A program made the position numbers and the translations under genes. A stretch of DNA of 64,000 bases, taken from Vombatus ursinus. Lineage: Eukaryota; Chordata; Mammalia; Diprotodontia; Vombatidae. The notes under the pieces were generated by a model. That model saw nothing but the letters and a program-made list of their open reading frames with translations. It was not told where the DNA came from and ran no database searches. Shown here one piece after another: positions 10,240 to 20,370 of this stretch (its first letter is position 1; the number at the start of each line of letters is the position of its first letter). The DNA is taken from positions 22,990,785 through 23,054,784 of the forward strand of contig NW_020954625.1 of assembly GCF_900497805.2 (NCBI RefSeq). The letters are read 5' to 3'.

Positions 10240-10327
10240 AAGTGCTAGGGGGAGGGGGAGGGGGAGGGGGAGGCGGGAAGAGAAGAGGAAGGAGAGGAGT
10301 GGGGAGAGGGAGAGGGAGGGAGGGAGG

Positions 10328-10358
<31 letters not shown>

Positions 10359-10362
10359 CACG
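10240..10362 (+). repeat. Purine-only tract, GGGGGA then GA repeats
   Basis: Begins with several gggggagggggaggggga units, then mixed GGA/GGGA, then a long GA run ending in cacgcgcgcaca. Almost purely purine on the plus strand, so triplex or G-quadruplex formation is possible. It lies directly before the L1 that starts near 10380. Confidence 0.95.
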
Positions 10363-10767
10363 CGCGCACAAGGGAATATCGGAAATAATGGAACTCAAGT
10401 GCTTGATAAACTGAGCAATGTCAATTATTAAGGAAAAAATGCCCAATCTGATTAAAATTTCTGGGAAAACTGGAAACAATTCTGGCAGAAATTAGGCTCA
10501 GACCAACACCTTTCACCACAGGCCACAACACATTCTAAATAAATACATGACTTTAATATTAAAGCTCAAACCACAAAAAAAATTAAAAGAGGAAAAGATC
10601 GAGTACCTTTCACACGGGTGGGAGGGGGTATATTCGTAACCAAACAAGGGAGAGAGGCAATCACCCCAGATAAAATAGGTAACTGATTACATGAAACTGA
10701 AAAGCTTCTGCACAAACAAAACTAATGCACGCCTAGGATAAAAAAGGGGAAACATCTTTTTTGTATT

Positions 10768-10890
10768 AAACTTCTCTGATAATGGCTTGTGAGAATCCAA
10801 TGAGATTATCTTTGGAAAGCTTCAAAGCTTTGTGGAGCATTTAGCGCAGTGCAGGGCACTTAATAAATGCTTGTTTTCTGCCTTTCCTGG
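10768..10890 (+). mobile_element. MIR/L2 3' end nested in L1
   Basis: gagaatccaatgagattatc, then agcatttagcgcagtgcagg, then gcacttaataaatgcttgtt. This is the shared MIR/L2 3' end inserted into, or filling, the L1. Confidence 0.7.
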
Positions 10891-11211
10891 TGTCCAACAG
10901 GGCAAAGCCATTCCCCATTAGAAAACTAGTCAAAGGATATTAACAAATTCTTCCCAAAAGAATCACAAATTATTAATAGTCACATGAAAAAATGCTCACA
11001 ATCACTAATAATAAGAAAAATGCAAATCAAAACAACCCTGAGGTTTCACCTTACACCCTAGAAATTGGCAAAAATAATAAAATGGGAACAGTTTATATAG
11101 TAGGGGGCTGTGGAAAGATAGGTACACTGGTGCATTGTTGGTAGAGCTATGAATCATTTCAGTCATCTGGGGAAATAATTTGGAATTATTTTACAAAACA
11201 TTTTACTTAAA

Positions 11212-11408
11212 TCATCTCACCTGATCCTCATAACGATCCTAAAAGTTAGATATTATTATTATCACCATTTTATAGATGAGGAAACTGAGGCAGGCAGAGA
11301 TTAAGTGGCCTGCAAAGCCACACAGCCTGTAAGCATCTGAGTTCAAATTTAAATTCAGGTCTTCCTGATTCTAAGTTTAAGTAATCTATCCACAGTACCA
11401 AGTAGCCC
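11212..11408 (-). mobile_element. MIR-family SINE nested in L1, antisense
   Basis: tcatctcacctgatcctcat, then ttttatagatgaggaaactg, then aagccacacagcctgtaagc, then attcaggtcttcctgattct. A nearly complete antisense MIR. L1 sequence resumes on both sides. Confidence 0.85.
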
Positions 11409-12114
11409 ATTATGCAAATAAAGTGATTAAAATACAGACACCCTTTGACCCAGAGGTTCCACTACTCAACATATCCTAATGAGGACCCTGGGAAGAAGAA
11501 AGTTCGAATACACATATAGCAGCACTTTTTGTGAGAGCAAAGAATTGTTAACTAAACAGATGCCCCTCGACTGGGGAATGGCTGGACAAATTGTGGTCCA
11601 TGAATGTGATGGAATATTACTGAGTTGTAAGAAGCGGTAAATGAAGAGTGCAGAGAAGGCTGGAAAGATTTACACCAACTGATGCAGAGTGAAGTAAGCA
11701 AAGCCAAGAAAATAGTACATACAAATGACTACAATGTACAGACTCACAAAAGAAAATCCAAAGGGAATGCTGCAAAATTACAAAGAACAAGCAAAGGGGA
11801 GGAGATATTCCCTCCCCCACCCCAAGCTGGAAAGTCCATGAATGTTGTACATTGCCCTTGTTTTCAGGTGAATATGATGTACTTATCAGTTTCACTGATT
11901 TCTATTATCTTCATTTTCTTTTTTTTTCTTTAAAAATATTATTTTTTATATGGGGTGGCTACCTAGAACAGGAACGGGATACTGGGGAAAATTTTGGTGG
12001 TATTAAAAAAACTCACAAGATACCTATAAAATTTTATTTAAAAAAACAAAAAAAAGACCTAGCATCACTTTATCAGAAAGCAGTTCCCTGAGAGTCTAAA
12101 ACATAGCAGAGGCC

Positions 12115-12250
12115 AATATTTCTTCATTTGACCACTCATTCATTCATTCAAGGCATGAAGTATGTATTCAATATTTATCTTTAATTTAGTATGTGCCAAG
12201 CCCTCCGGAATACAAAGACAAAACCTGGCCAAGTCCCTGCCCTATTTGTT
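12115..12250 (-). mobile_element. L2 3' end, antisense
   Basis: Starts with cattcattcattcaagg, passes tagtatgtgccaagccctcc, and ends at aagtccctgccctatttgtt. Confidence 0.75.
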
Positions 12251-13032
12251 ACAAAGGCTTTGTTTTTCTTTTTCTTTTCTTCTAACGAACAGGGAAAGAT
12301 ACAAATAGGGTAGCAATGTTTTGTTTTTTTGTTTTTTTTTAAGGACATTTAGGGATCTTTATAAAAGATGCCCAGAAAAGAACAGAGAGAGACAGCAAGA
12401 GAGAAGCATCGACAAGCAGGACAGTTTTGAAAACTACCAGGTGAACCTCTCGTATACTTCAAAAGAAAAGTGAGATGTACATAAATCTACATTTCATGTA
12501 CAATCCTTCTGCTGTTTAACTTTGCATATGGAAATGACTGTTTTCTTTGGTGGAAGTTTGGAATTTGTAAAAAGATAATAATTGAGGGGGCAGGAGGGGG
12601 CCTTATTTTTCATATTTTCATTTTATTTATATTATATAGTTTTATTGCCACTGACCTCGTGGCAGTTTCAATCTTACCTGAGGGGCGCAGGATAAACATG
12701 TCCACAGATAAGAATAATACCAGTTGTGGACAGATGGAAGCGGAGGAGAGATTCATTACAGACAGAGCAGACACCTAAGCTTCTCCGGGTAAATCCGGTT
12801 TTTCCATCAGTAGCCCGGCCTTAGAAATACAAGATGCTTGCTTCAACACACTGGCTTGAACATGTCTGTTGCAGGCCAGCGTTGGGGGCAGGCTCGATTA
12901 CCACACAGGCATCTGTTTTCATCACTTCCTGCCCCAAAAAACAGCAATTCTAACCTTGAGGGGCGTGGCCAGGGGTGGAGACAGACAGGGAGAGGACCAC
13001 CCTCTTCTCTGACTTCTAATCAGTTTCACACC
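12251..13032. other. Unassigned AT-rich then unique stretch
   Basis: No repeat family recognised. On the minus strand a strong donor (ctcag before gtaaga) lies at 12675, preceded by an open frame back to about 12825 that contains CSVCNES and LICGHVY. This might be an exon or an unclassified repeat. See the matching finding. Confidence 0.35.
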
Positions 13033-13040
13033 ATCTAAAC

Positions 13041-13193
13041 CAGGGATGGGGAACCTGCCCACCCCTCCAGGCCACATGTGGTCCTTGGGGGCAGCCCCAG
13101 GTTTTACAGAACAAATCCTTTTCTTAAGAGGATTTGTTCTGTTAAGTTTGGATTTGGTCAAAGGGCCCCACTTGAGGACCTAGAGGGTCCCTG
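13041..13193. mobile_element. hAT-type foldback MITE with perfect 8-bp target duplication
   Basis: The 153-bp element begins CAGGGATGG and ends GGGTCCCTG, giving short terminal inverted repeats of the hAT type. It is flanked by the perfect 8-bp direct repeat atctaaac at 13033-13040 and 13194-13201. Its centre is palindromic: acagaacaaatcct at about 13107 pairs with aggatttgttctgt at about 13130. It has no coding capacity and was moved by a transposase from elsewhere. Family name not assigned. Confidence 0.92.
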
Positions 13194-13362
13194 ATCTAAA
13201 CAATTCCAAAGGTTCTTCTTGGCCACTGACTCAGCTCTCATCCTGGATCTTAAAAGGGCCAAAAGGCCAAACTCAAGATCTCCGCTGTTATAAACATAAA
13301 TCAAGTCACTATCTAGCCCTGAAGGAGTATGAAAACAGGGTCTATTCAAAACTAATCCAAGC

Positions 13363-13541
13363 TCAGGGGCAGCTAGGTGGCACAATGGACAGAGCTCTGG
13401 CCTTGGAGTCAGGAGGACCTGAGTTCAAATGCGGCCTCAGGCACTTGACACTTACTTGCTGTGTGACCCTTCACACAGTGGGCAAATCACTTAATCCCGA
13501 TAGCCTCACCAAAAAGCAAAAAACAAACAAACAAAAAAAAT
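13363..13541 (+). mobile_element. Full-length marsupial SINE with 11-bp target duplication
   Basis: Direct repeats ctaatccaagc occur at 13352-13362 and 13542-13552. The element starts ggggcagctaggtggcacaa and has the box-B-like gagttcaaatgcggcctcag. It continues to ggcaaatcacttaatcccga and ends in an A-rich aaacaaacaaacaaaaaa tail. A well preserved copy. Confidence 0.95.
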
Positions 13542-13552
13542 CTAATCCAAGC

Positions 13553-14164
13553 ACAAAGTCCTCAGAATAGGACAATAACAGCAAGGATAGAGAGGAGATA
13601 GGTGTTCTCGGAACATACAAAAATAGGTTTAAAATGTACAAAAACACTTGGTCTCACAGAACTGAAAAACGTGGAATTAACAGCCCCTCCAGGAGCAATA
13701 CCCCCCCCATGGGCAAACCTCGCAAATCTGTTTACACACTGGTGCTGGCAGGATCAGGATAACGGCACCGTTCCCAGAAATTCCAAAAAAGTTAAATAAC
13801 CTTTGTTCCTTGAACTGACTGATAAGTGCAGAGCATGCACTGACCTGGTGAAAACTCTGCATCTATGAGGCCAGAACTCTGCACCACAAGGCTGTCATCC
13901 TCTATAAACTAACGGTCAACAAGCTCCCATTCTACGAAATACAAACCCCAAATCACTCCACCAGGACTTGACCGTCAGCACAGAGAGGCCTGTTGTCCGC
14001 AACCACCTGGGTCTGTGACATGGATCTACAGAAATCTAAGAACAAAAAATTGCAAAACCCGCCATCATACCGAATACACATAATCTCTGAAGATTCAGAG
14101 AAAGAAAGACGTTTAAAATATAGAGAATGAGTAGAAGAAATGAAAACCACGTGGGTGTACGAGA
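13553..14164. other. Unassigned stretch
   Basis: About 600 bp in which I recognise no gene, repeat or splice structure. Confidence 0.3.
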
Positions 14165-14372
14165 CTGTTGCCCCTGGATATGCTAAGTGTTTTACAAATA
14201 TTACCTCACTGGATCTCCACAAGGACCCTGGGAAGTGGGTGGAGTCATTATCCTCATTTTACAGATGAGAAAACTGAGGCAGACAGAGGTTAACTGACTT
14301 GCTAAGCTAGTGAGTGTCTGAGGCCGGATTTGGACACAGGACCTCTATCCACTGTGTCACCTAGTTATATAA
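14165..14372 (-). mobile_element. MIR-family SINE, antisense, near full length
   Basis: atatgctaagtgttttacaa, then cctcattttacagatgagaa, then gttaactgacttgctaagct, then gtgtcacctagttat, the antisense of the tRNA-like head. Confidence 0.85.
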
Positions 14373-15214
14373 TAACAACGTCATCGACACACACCTGGTG
14401 CCTACAATCACCCAGACAGAACACTGACCTGTAAAAATTTAAGAATGACGCTTTTAATAAATGTCGCCAAAGCAAATCCTCAGAATCTCCAAAGTACGTG
14501 GGACAAAAAGCTTCTGAAATATAGAGAGCAGCAGACTTTACTATGCCTCATGTTACAGAAGGGCTGGGATCTGGTCATTAAAGGAAGCTTTAATTTAAAG
14601 CGTCTTTTTAGAAAAGGTTCCTCCGGCTCTCCCAGGAGTCCAACGTAGTGTCCCAAAGCAATTTTGGATTTAGTCTTCTATCTTTAAGGGACTCTCTAGG
14701 CCTGACCCCTAAAATCCTTTAATACTTACAAATCAAACTTTCTGGATAAGAGTTACTGAGAGGCTATAGACGGAAGATATTATTTTCCATGATTTGGAAT
14801 TTTAAAAATCACAGTTATCTATCCACATAAACCATACTGGATTAATGAAAATGAATGAAAAAAGCATTTTATCCAGTACTTACTCCATACTAAACACTGT
14901 AGAAAATCATAACATGATAAAATGGGGTACAGTTTTTCTATCTAACTTTATATCTTTTCTAGTCAATGTCTACACCGTCCCTAAGAAGTGTGGATATTCA
15001 TATTCATCTACATTTTACAGATGGGAACTAAAAAAATTATCATGTTCCTATTACACTGTCATTCCCTGAGATGACGAATGGATGACAAATGGGACCTGAG
15101 CTTCTGTCTCCCGGCCAGGATTTAAACACTGGGTGATGTTATCTCACAGTGAATTTGAAAACACATTTTTCAGAAGCCAGGAATAACCCAGCAGGCAGTA
15201 GGAGCCAGAGACAC
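14373..15214. other. Unassigned AT-rich stretch
   Basis: No gene recognised. A decayed antisense MIR/L2 piece may lie at about 14860-15110 (ctacattttacagatgggaa). Confidence 0.3.
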
Positions 15215-15365
15215 AGCTGGGGTGTGGAGGAGAGAACCCTGGACTTGGCATCCAGATGACACGGGCTCGACTCGCGAACTGACGGGTCGTCGCATTTCCC
15301 CTCCCCGAGGTTCAGTTACTTGGTCCAAGGACTAGACCCAAAGAGCTCTCTGGGCCTCTGAGCTC
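15215..15365 (+). mobile_element. MIR-like SINE, diverged
   Basis: ggagagaaccctggacttgg, then gacacgggctcgactcgcga, then ctctctgggcctctgagc. Weak sense MIR, CpG-rich for an old copy. Confidence 0.45.
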
Positions 15366-15439
15366 TGCCCTGCTTCAGCCTCATTGGCCCCCTACGACCT
15401 CCAGGAAAAAACCCTACTCCTCCGTTGGATATTATACAC

Positions 15440-16312
15440 CTTCACAACTGTACAAATAAAATGGCCCACGGGTCCACACCATCTGACCTTGGAGACGTCA
15501 CTGCTGGGCAAATATTCCAAGCAGGTCATTGATAAAAAGAAAGGCTCTATATACATCAAAATATTTCCAGCAGCACTTTTTGTGGGAGTGAAGAATGGAA
15601 AACAAAATAGCTGGCCGGGGAATGGGGAATGGCTAAACAAACTGAGATAACAAAGGTAATGGAGTATTACTGGGGCAGCTGGGTGGCACAGTGGATAGAG
15701 CCAGGAGGACCTGAATTCAAATCCAGCCTCAGACACTTAGGAGCAGTGTGACCCTGGGCAAGTCACTGCACCCTGTCTGCCTCAGTTTCTTCATCGGTAA
15801 AATGAGCTGGAGAAGGAAATGGCCAACAGTTTAGCCAAGAAAATCCCAAAATGGGGCCAGAATGAGTCAGACACAACTGAAACAACAAAGGAATGAAGGG
15901 TGTCATGAATACAGAGAAGCCTGGGAAGAGTTATGTGAACTGATAAGAGAATGAAGTAAGCAGTCCGTGCCAAGTCAGTGATACATAATGAAGGCCAGCC
16001 ACCAGAAAACAACAGAGAACGAATGCTGAAAAATTACAGCCCCAAAGAAGACCCCCGCAAAGCCGTCATCCCCACACTCCCTCTGAGAGGCACAGTCACG
16101 AACTCAAATCTTCCTCATCTTCAGATTTTTAAAAATGTACTGGCCCACTTGGAGCCAATATTTTTCCACTTATTCCTCCTTTTCTTAATTTTTTAAAAAA
16201 ATTCTATAAAATGTCTCTCTGAGGGAAGAAGGGGAAGGGAATATGGGGGAAATGTTAGTGATCCCTTAACAAAAAATATTAACAAAAATGTGTTTAAATA
16301 AAAAAGAAAAAA
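15440..16312 (+). mobile_element. L1 3' region interrupted by a SINE
   Basis: L1 text: caaatattccaagcaggtca, then cagcagcactttttgtggga, then gccggggaatggggaatggc, then taatggagtattact. It resumes after the SINE at gaatgaagggtgtcatgaat and agagaatgaagtaagcag, ending in an A-rich 3' UTR tail near 16312. The L1 is older than the SINE at 15672-15893. Confidence 0.82.
15672..15893 (+). mobile_element. Marsupial SINE with RTE-like tail, nested in L1
   Basis: Starts ggggcagctgggtggcacag. The middle carries gtgaccctgggcaagtcact and cctcagtttcttcatcgg. It ends gagtcagacacaactgaa and a short tail. Several bases of the standard head-to-box-B spacing are missing (tagagccaggagg), a small internal deletion. 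Confidence 0.93.
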
Positions 16313-16429
16313 TGGTGAACTCGGAGCTCTGATACTGAACGAAAATGACCTGTCCAAGTGTTTAATCTGAGGCTGTGCCGTCGCATCTCCACACAAGCTG
16401 TAGTTTGTTGCTACCGCGGGCAAGGCCTC

Positions 16430-16560
16430 CCCGCTTCTGCACTAACATCTATAAATGTACTTATTCAGTGCCACACCAATCAAACTGCCAAAAAATTATT
16501 TTATAGAATTAGAAAAAATAATGAGATTCATTTGGAAGAACACCGATCAAAGAGAGCGCA
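16430..16560 (+). mobile_element. Internal L1 ORF2 fragment
   Basis: The plus-strand text translates to NQTAKKLFYRIRKNNEIHLE, matching the L1 ORF2p block that follows the reverse transcriptase (human [22 protein letters not shown] type). It sits just after the L1 ending at 16312 but represents an upstream part of ORF2. So it is a separate or rearranged piece. Confidence 0.75.
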
Positions 16561-16734
16561 GCTGTCCGCAGCATCAGACACTCGAACTCGCCCCTCAGAC
16601 CCTTGACTAGACAGCCAAGTCCCCGGCAGAAAAATAATTCCTGTTCTTTCCCTCTTCTGGTCCAGACCTATCTAGGATTTCATCGGGGAGGGGGCCGCAC
16701 TCCACCACTACACGTCAGCCTCTCCTCTGGGCCT

Positions 16735-16860
16735 CAGAGAGCTGGTCTTGCGGTCACTGGGCGGTTAGCGAAATGACCTGCTCAGGGCACCTCAGGGTCA
16801 GAGGTCACACGTGACCCCAGGCCTTCCTCGCTCCAAGGCAAGACGTTGTGCTGTCTCTCC
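16735..16860 (-). mobile_element. MIR-family SINE, antisense, diverged
   Basis: aaatgacctgctcagggcac, then gtcacacgtgaccccaggcc and a ctccaaggcaag block. Confidence 0.55.
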
Positions 16861-16974
16861 ATTCACTGTCTTTTCTACCCACCTTAAAAGAAAATCTGTC
16901 CAAAGTTTCAGAGGCTGTTTTCCTTAAAAACAAAGAAAAATGTGAACGGTAAATGGAAGTAATTATGGCGACAG

Positions 16975-17230
16975 AAAACAATAATAGCTAAAATTTACAT
17001 AGCACCTACTATGCACTAAGCGCTTTATAAGTATTATCTCATTTGATCCTCACAACAACCCCAGGAAGGAGGGGCTATTACATCCCCCCACTTTACAGTT
17101 GAGAAAACTGAGGCAGACAGAATAACTCGCCCAGGGCCACACACCTAGGAAGTGCCTTGGGCCGGATCTGAATCAGGTCTTCCTATGGCCAGGCCAGGCC
17201 AGACAGAGGGCTCTCCCACTGCACCCCCTG
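16975..17230 (-). mobile_element. MIR-family SINE, antisense, full length
   Basis: agcacctactatgcactaag, then tcatttgatcctcacaacaa, then actttacagttgagaaaact, then cgcccagggccacacaccta. The 3' end shared with L2 is present. Confidence 0.88.
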
Positions 17231-17339
17231 GCCGCAGAAGGCTCCAGGCACCTACACCGCAGCAGATGAGCCTTAGAGGGCTGCCTGAGACTCCATTAGC
17301 TGGGAAGGGTCAGGTGAGCCTGGCCCCAGGCTGCCCGGC

Positions 17340-17610
17340 CTGGAGTGCTCTCCTCTGAGCCCCCCCCCAGCTTTCCTGACCTTTCCCCATTTGCCCTCCC
17401 CAAGCCCTTCATGCTCTTCCCACTGAGATCCCCTCTCCTCTACAAAGTACAAATCGTGTATGTGAACGCTGTTCGCTTGCCCTCTCCTCCGTTAGAATGG
17501 GAGCTCCTGGAGGGCAGCGCCCAAGCTTCAGCCTTTCTTTGTAACCCCAGGGCTTAGCCCAGGGCCTGGCACATAGTAGGCACTTAGTAAATGGGTGCTG
17601 ATGGACTGAA
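17340..17610 (+). mobile_element. L2 3' end
   Basis: The polypyrimidine-rich L2 ORF end and 3' UTR with atgggagctcctggagggca, then ttgtaaccccagggcttagc, then ctggcacatagtaggcactt. Confidence 0.85.
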
Positions 17611-17730
17611 AAGCAAACAACTTGTCAATTTCCTTCTGGAAGTTTACCTGATGCCCACATGGGGGCTTCCAGGACACAGTACAAGGGGTCTCTATCACGC
17701 CCTCATTCCAGACACTACGGCTTAAGGAAT

Positions 17731-17890
17731 ACATCAGCAAGCATTTTAAAGCACCTACTGTGTGCTGGGTCCTGAGGAAACTAAGAAAAAATTGCAACAG
17801 TCCCTCCCCCTCAAGGAGCTTACAAGGAAGGCTATATCAATCTGTATCTATAGGTATATACACACACACACGCACATATATATATGTACA
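17731..17890 (-). mobile_element. L2 3' end, antisense, running into CA/TA repeat
   Basis: aaagcacctactgtgtgctg, then tccccctcaaggagcttaca. Followed by a CA/TA microsatellite at 17859-17887. Tail-to-tail with the sense L2 that ends at 17610. Confidence 0.75.
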
Positions 17891-18089
17891 CACATACTTG
17901 AAAATAAATAAATAAGATTCTGTTAGCTTTGGGTGGCTCTCAGGTCACACCACCAATTTATTAACTATTGTCTAGATACACCCTCTTAACAAGTATTTGT
18001 GCATTTTATTTCTCACTTTAGAAAAATTTGACCAAAAAAATCCAATCTTCCCTGGTGAGTAGTTGATGAGCCCTCTTCAAACTTGAATG

Positions 18090-18188
18090 GAGAGACAGAT
18101 GGATGGACGGATGGATGGATGGATGGGCAGATGAATAAGTGGATGGCTAGATGGATGGGTGAATGGCTAGATGGATAGATAGATGAAT
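18090..18188 (+). repeat. GGAT/GATG tetranucleotide repeat
   Basis: Diverged ggatggatggatggat units with interruptions (ggctagatggatgg), about 100 bp. Confidence 0.95.
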
Positions 18189-18290
18189 GTATCTGTGCCG
18201 GGCTTTCTGCCTAAGTGCTGGGATATAAAAAAATAAGGAAGCCAGTTACCTGCCTTTAAGAATCTTACACTCTCATGGCAGAACATAGGG
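18189..18290 (-). mobile_element. L2 3' end, antisense
   Basis: tgtgccgggctttctgccta, then cagttacctgcctttaagaa. Confidence 0.6.
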
Positions 18291-19369
18291 AAACAGCATG
18301 GTGGAGAGATGGCCAGGAAGTGTCGTGGAGGCCTGGGGTGAGGGGGGAGATGGAGAAAGAGGAGGCCCAGGAGCAGGACCCTGCATTCTCATGAACTGCG
18401 CTATCACAGAGATGCTTCAGGTTCAGGCCCAATTCCAGAATAGGCTCCTCTTATCTCTACACCAGCGCAGCTAAGTTTGGAGAAGGTGGGTGCAAGGGAG
18501 TGGGGGGCGAGTTTGGGGCTGGAAAGGAAAAAAAAACTAAGAAAATCACCCCCTCAGCTCTAGAAAGAGCACCATCTAGATTGGTAGAGGGAGTAACCCA
18601 CAGGAAGAAAAATCACACATCTTAGAAATCAGCATAGACTGGATGAAGATGAGGCCCTGGGTTCCGACACAGTCCGTGAAGAAAAAATGACACAATAGGA
18701 AAATAGAGCTGAATTCTAATCTTCAGAAAAATGTTTTTGCTGTCCTCGCTGAGCAGAAACAACTCATGTCATTTATCTGGCTGGTAACAAAACGTCTAAG
18801 TCCTTTTTTATGCCACAGGCCTAGAGGCCACTTAAGCCATTTCCAAATTTGGGATTGAACAGCTTTACTGGAAGGGAAGGGGGAGTTGGGCGGAGGGGAT
18901 AAATTTTAAGATACTTACCACAGAATACTGTGTTATAATGACAGACTTTCTCGAATTAAAGCATAAGGCCTGCAAATAATTCTGCTTCTTCAGGGAAGTC
19001 AGCAGAGAAACAGGATTTGTGTCTAAGGGCTTAAATGACAGCTCTAGTCTTTAAAAGGGGCTGGAGGTAATTTGGTGCTTGTCCCAGAATTCCTGCCCCC
19101 TGAAGAGTTCTGAGGCTGGAATATGAGAATCATTTCTCAGCCGTAAAAAAACATCCGGGCCTGGGAAGAATGGAAGTCATGCTGGGTCCTGGAACTAAAG
19201 CCTGAAGGCATCATGGTGGGCAGGCAAGATAGGAGGGGACTGCAATCTCCCAACAGGCTGGAACGAAGTGACAAGGAGATCAGGGCCGTGTTGAAGGCTG
19301 GGCCAGAAGCCAAGAGGCTGGGGAGAGCGAGGAGGAAAGAGGGCTGTACTGAAGGGTCAAACGCTGGCT
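18291..19369. other. Unassigned stretch
   Basis: About 1.1 kb with no recognised gene. A minus-strand gtaagta donor near 18915 has no open exon behind it. Parts near 19200-19370 may be decayed antisense L2. Confidence 0.3.
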
Positions 19370-19470
19370 CTGTCACTCAACTACTGAATCTCTCCTTCCT
19401 CTTCCGTAAAATGAGGCCACAGGACTAAGACGGCCTCTCTAAGGCCCCTTCCAGCTCTGCGACGATGATC
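19370..19470 (+). mobile_element. MIR-family SINE 3' half
   Basis: tctccttcctcttccgtaaa, then atgaggccacaggactaaga, then aaggccccttccagctctgc. Confidence 0.7.
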
Positions 19471-20029
19471 TTTCCAGGTCTGCGGTCTAGGGTTGGAGCT
19501 GGGACATGGGTCAGAAGGAGAGCCGGCCAGCACCAAATGCAGGCAGATTCGGAGCTGGCTGCCGGCAGGCCAATGAAGTCCAGGGGAGTTACCATCCCCT
19601 GAATGGGATGCCATGAGGGCATCCCAGCTCTGCTTTGGGGAACAAGGAGATTAAGCCGTCTGCTGTCATACGCCCCCCAAGTCTTCTCTTCTAGGAGCCC
19701 CCCAAAAAAAACTGTGACTTTAATCAACGCTCAGAAGACCTTGCCACCACGATTCTTGTCTCCCTTCTGGGGGTGAATGATAACAGGTGAATTTCCTTCT
19801 ACAAATGAACACAACGTCCAGGTGGGGTCTGCCCAGGACAGCCCACAACAACCAAGGAATCACCTCCCTCAGTGCGAAGCGGAGGTGCTTACCCCTTTTG
19901 GTGGCATGGACCCCTACGGCAGTCTGGTGAAGCCTACAGACCCTTTCTCTGAACAATGCCTTAAAATGCAAATACTTTTCGAAACTCAAGCCATCCTATA
20001 ATAGCTATTATTACCGCATTTGCTGACTA
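19471..20029. other. Unassigned stretch
   Basis: No gene or repeat recognised in about 560 bp. Confidence 0.3.
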
Positions 20030-20370
20030 TATTTCTGCTACATATAATTTTATGAATTCACCGTCTCCTCTATTGGAATCATTTCACTCTCCGTACCACT
20101 ATCCCCAGCACCGAGCACAGTGCCTGGTACACGGTAGACACTTAATACTTCTTGACTGATGGGCAGAAGCAGCAGCCACCCTGAACCCAGACTCAGGAAG
20201 TCCTGGGTTCAAATCTCACCTCTGAACGTTTACAAGCTGTGAGATGTTGGGTACCGTGTCCCCTTTCGGGCCTCAGTTTCTTCATTTGTAAAACGAGGGG
20301 GTTCAACGAGATGACAGTATCTGGGAGACCCTTCCCACTCTACACCTACAAAAAGGACGTATCTCTGTAT
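20030..20370 (+). mobile_element. L2 3' end followed by a MIR
   Basis: L2: atccccagcaccgagcacag, then ggtagacacttaatacttct. MIR from about 20165: caggaagtcctgggttcaaa, then ggcctcagtttcttcatttg and gagggggttcaacgagatga. Confidence 0.8.

Larger units (their letters stand above)
10380..12055 (+). mobile_element. Old L1, about 1.3 kb of L1 sequence with two nested insertions
   Basis: The text follows the 3' part of marsupial L1 ORF2 and its 3' UTR: aacttcctgaaac-like early region, aaaaaatgctcacaatcact, atgcaaatcaaaacaaccct, ggtgcattgttggtagagct, gactggggaatggctggaca, gtgatggaatattactgagt, and a final aaaattttatttaaaaaa tail. Two MIR/L2-derived pieces (about 10768-10890 and 11212-11408) interrupt it. 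It is clearly more decayed than the L1 at 354-941, so it is older than those insertions and than that copy. Confidence 0.88.

Noticed and set aside
18900-18925. Strong minus-strand gtaagta donor
   Set aside because: The preceding sequence has no open exon of useful length with an acceptor.
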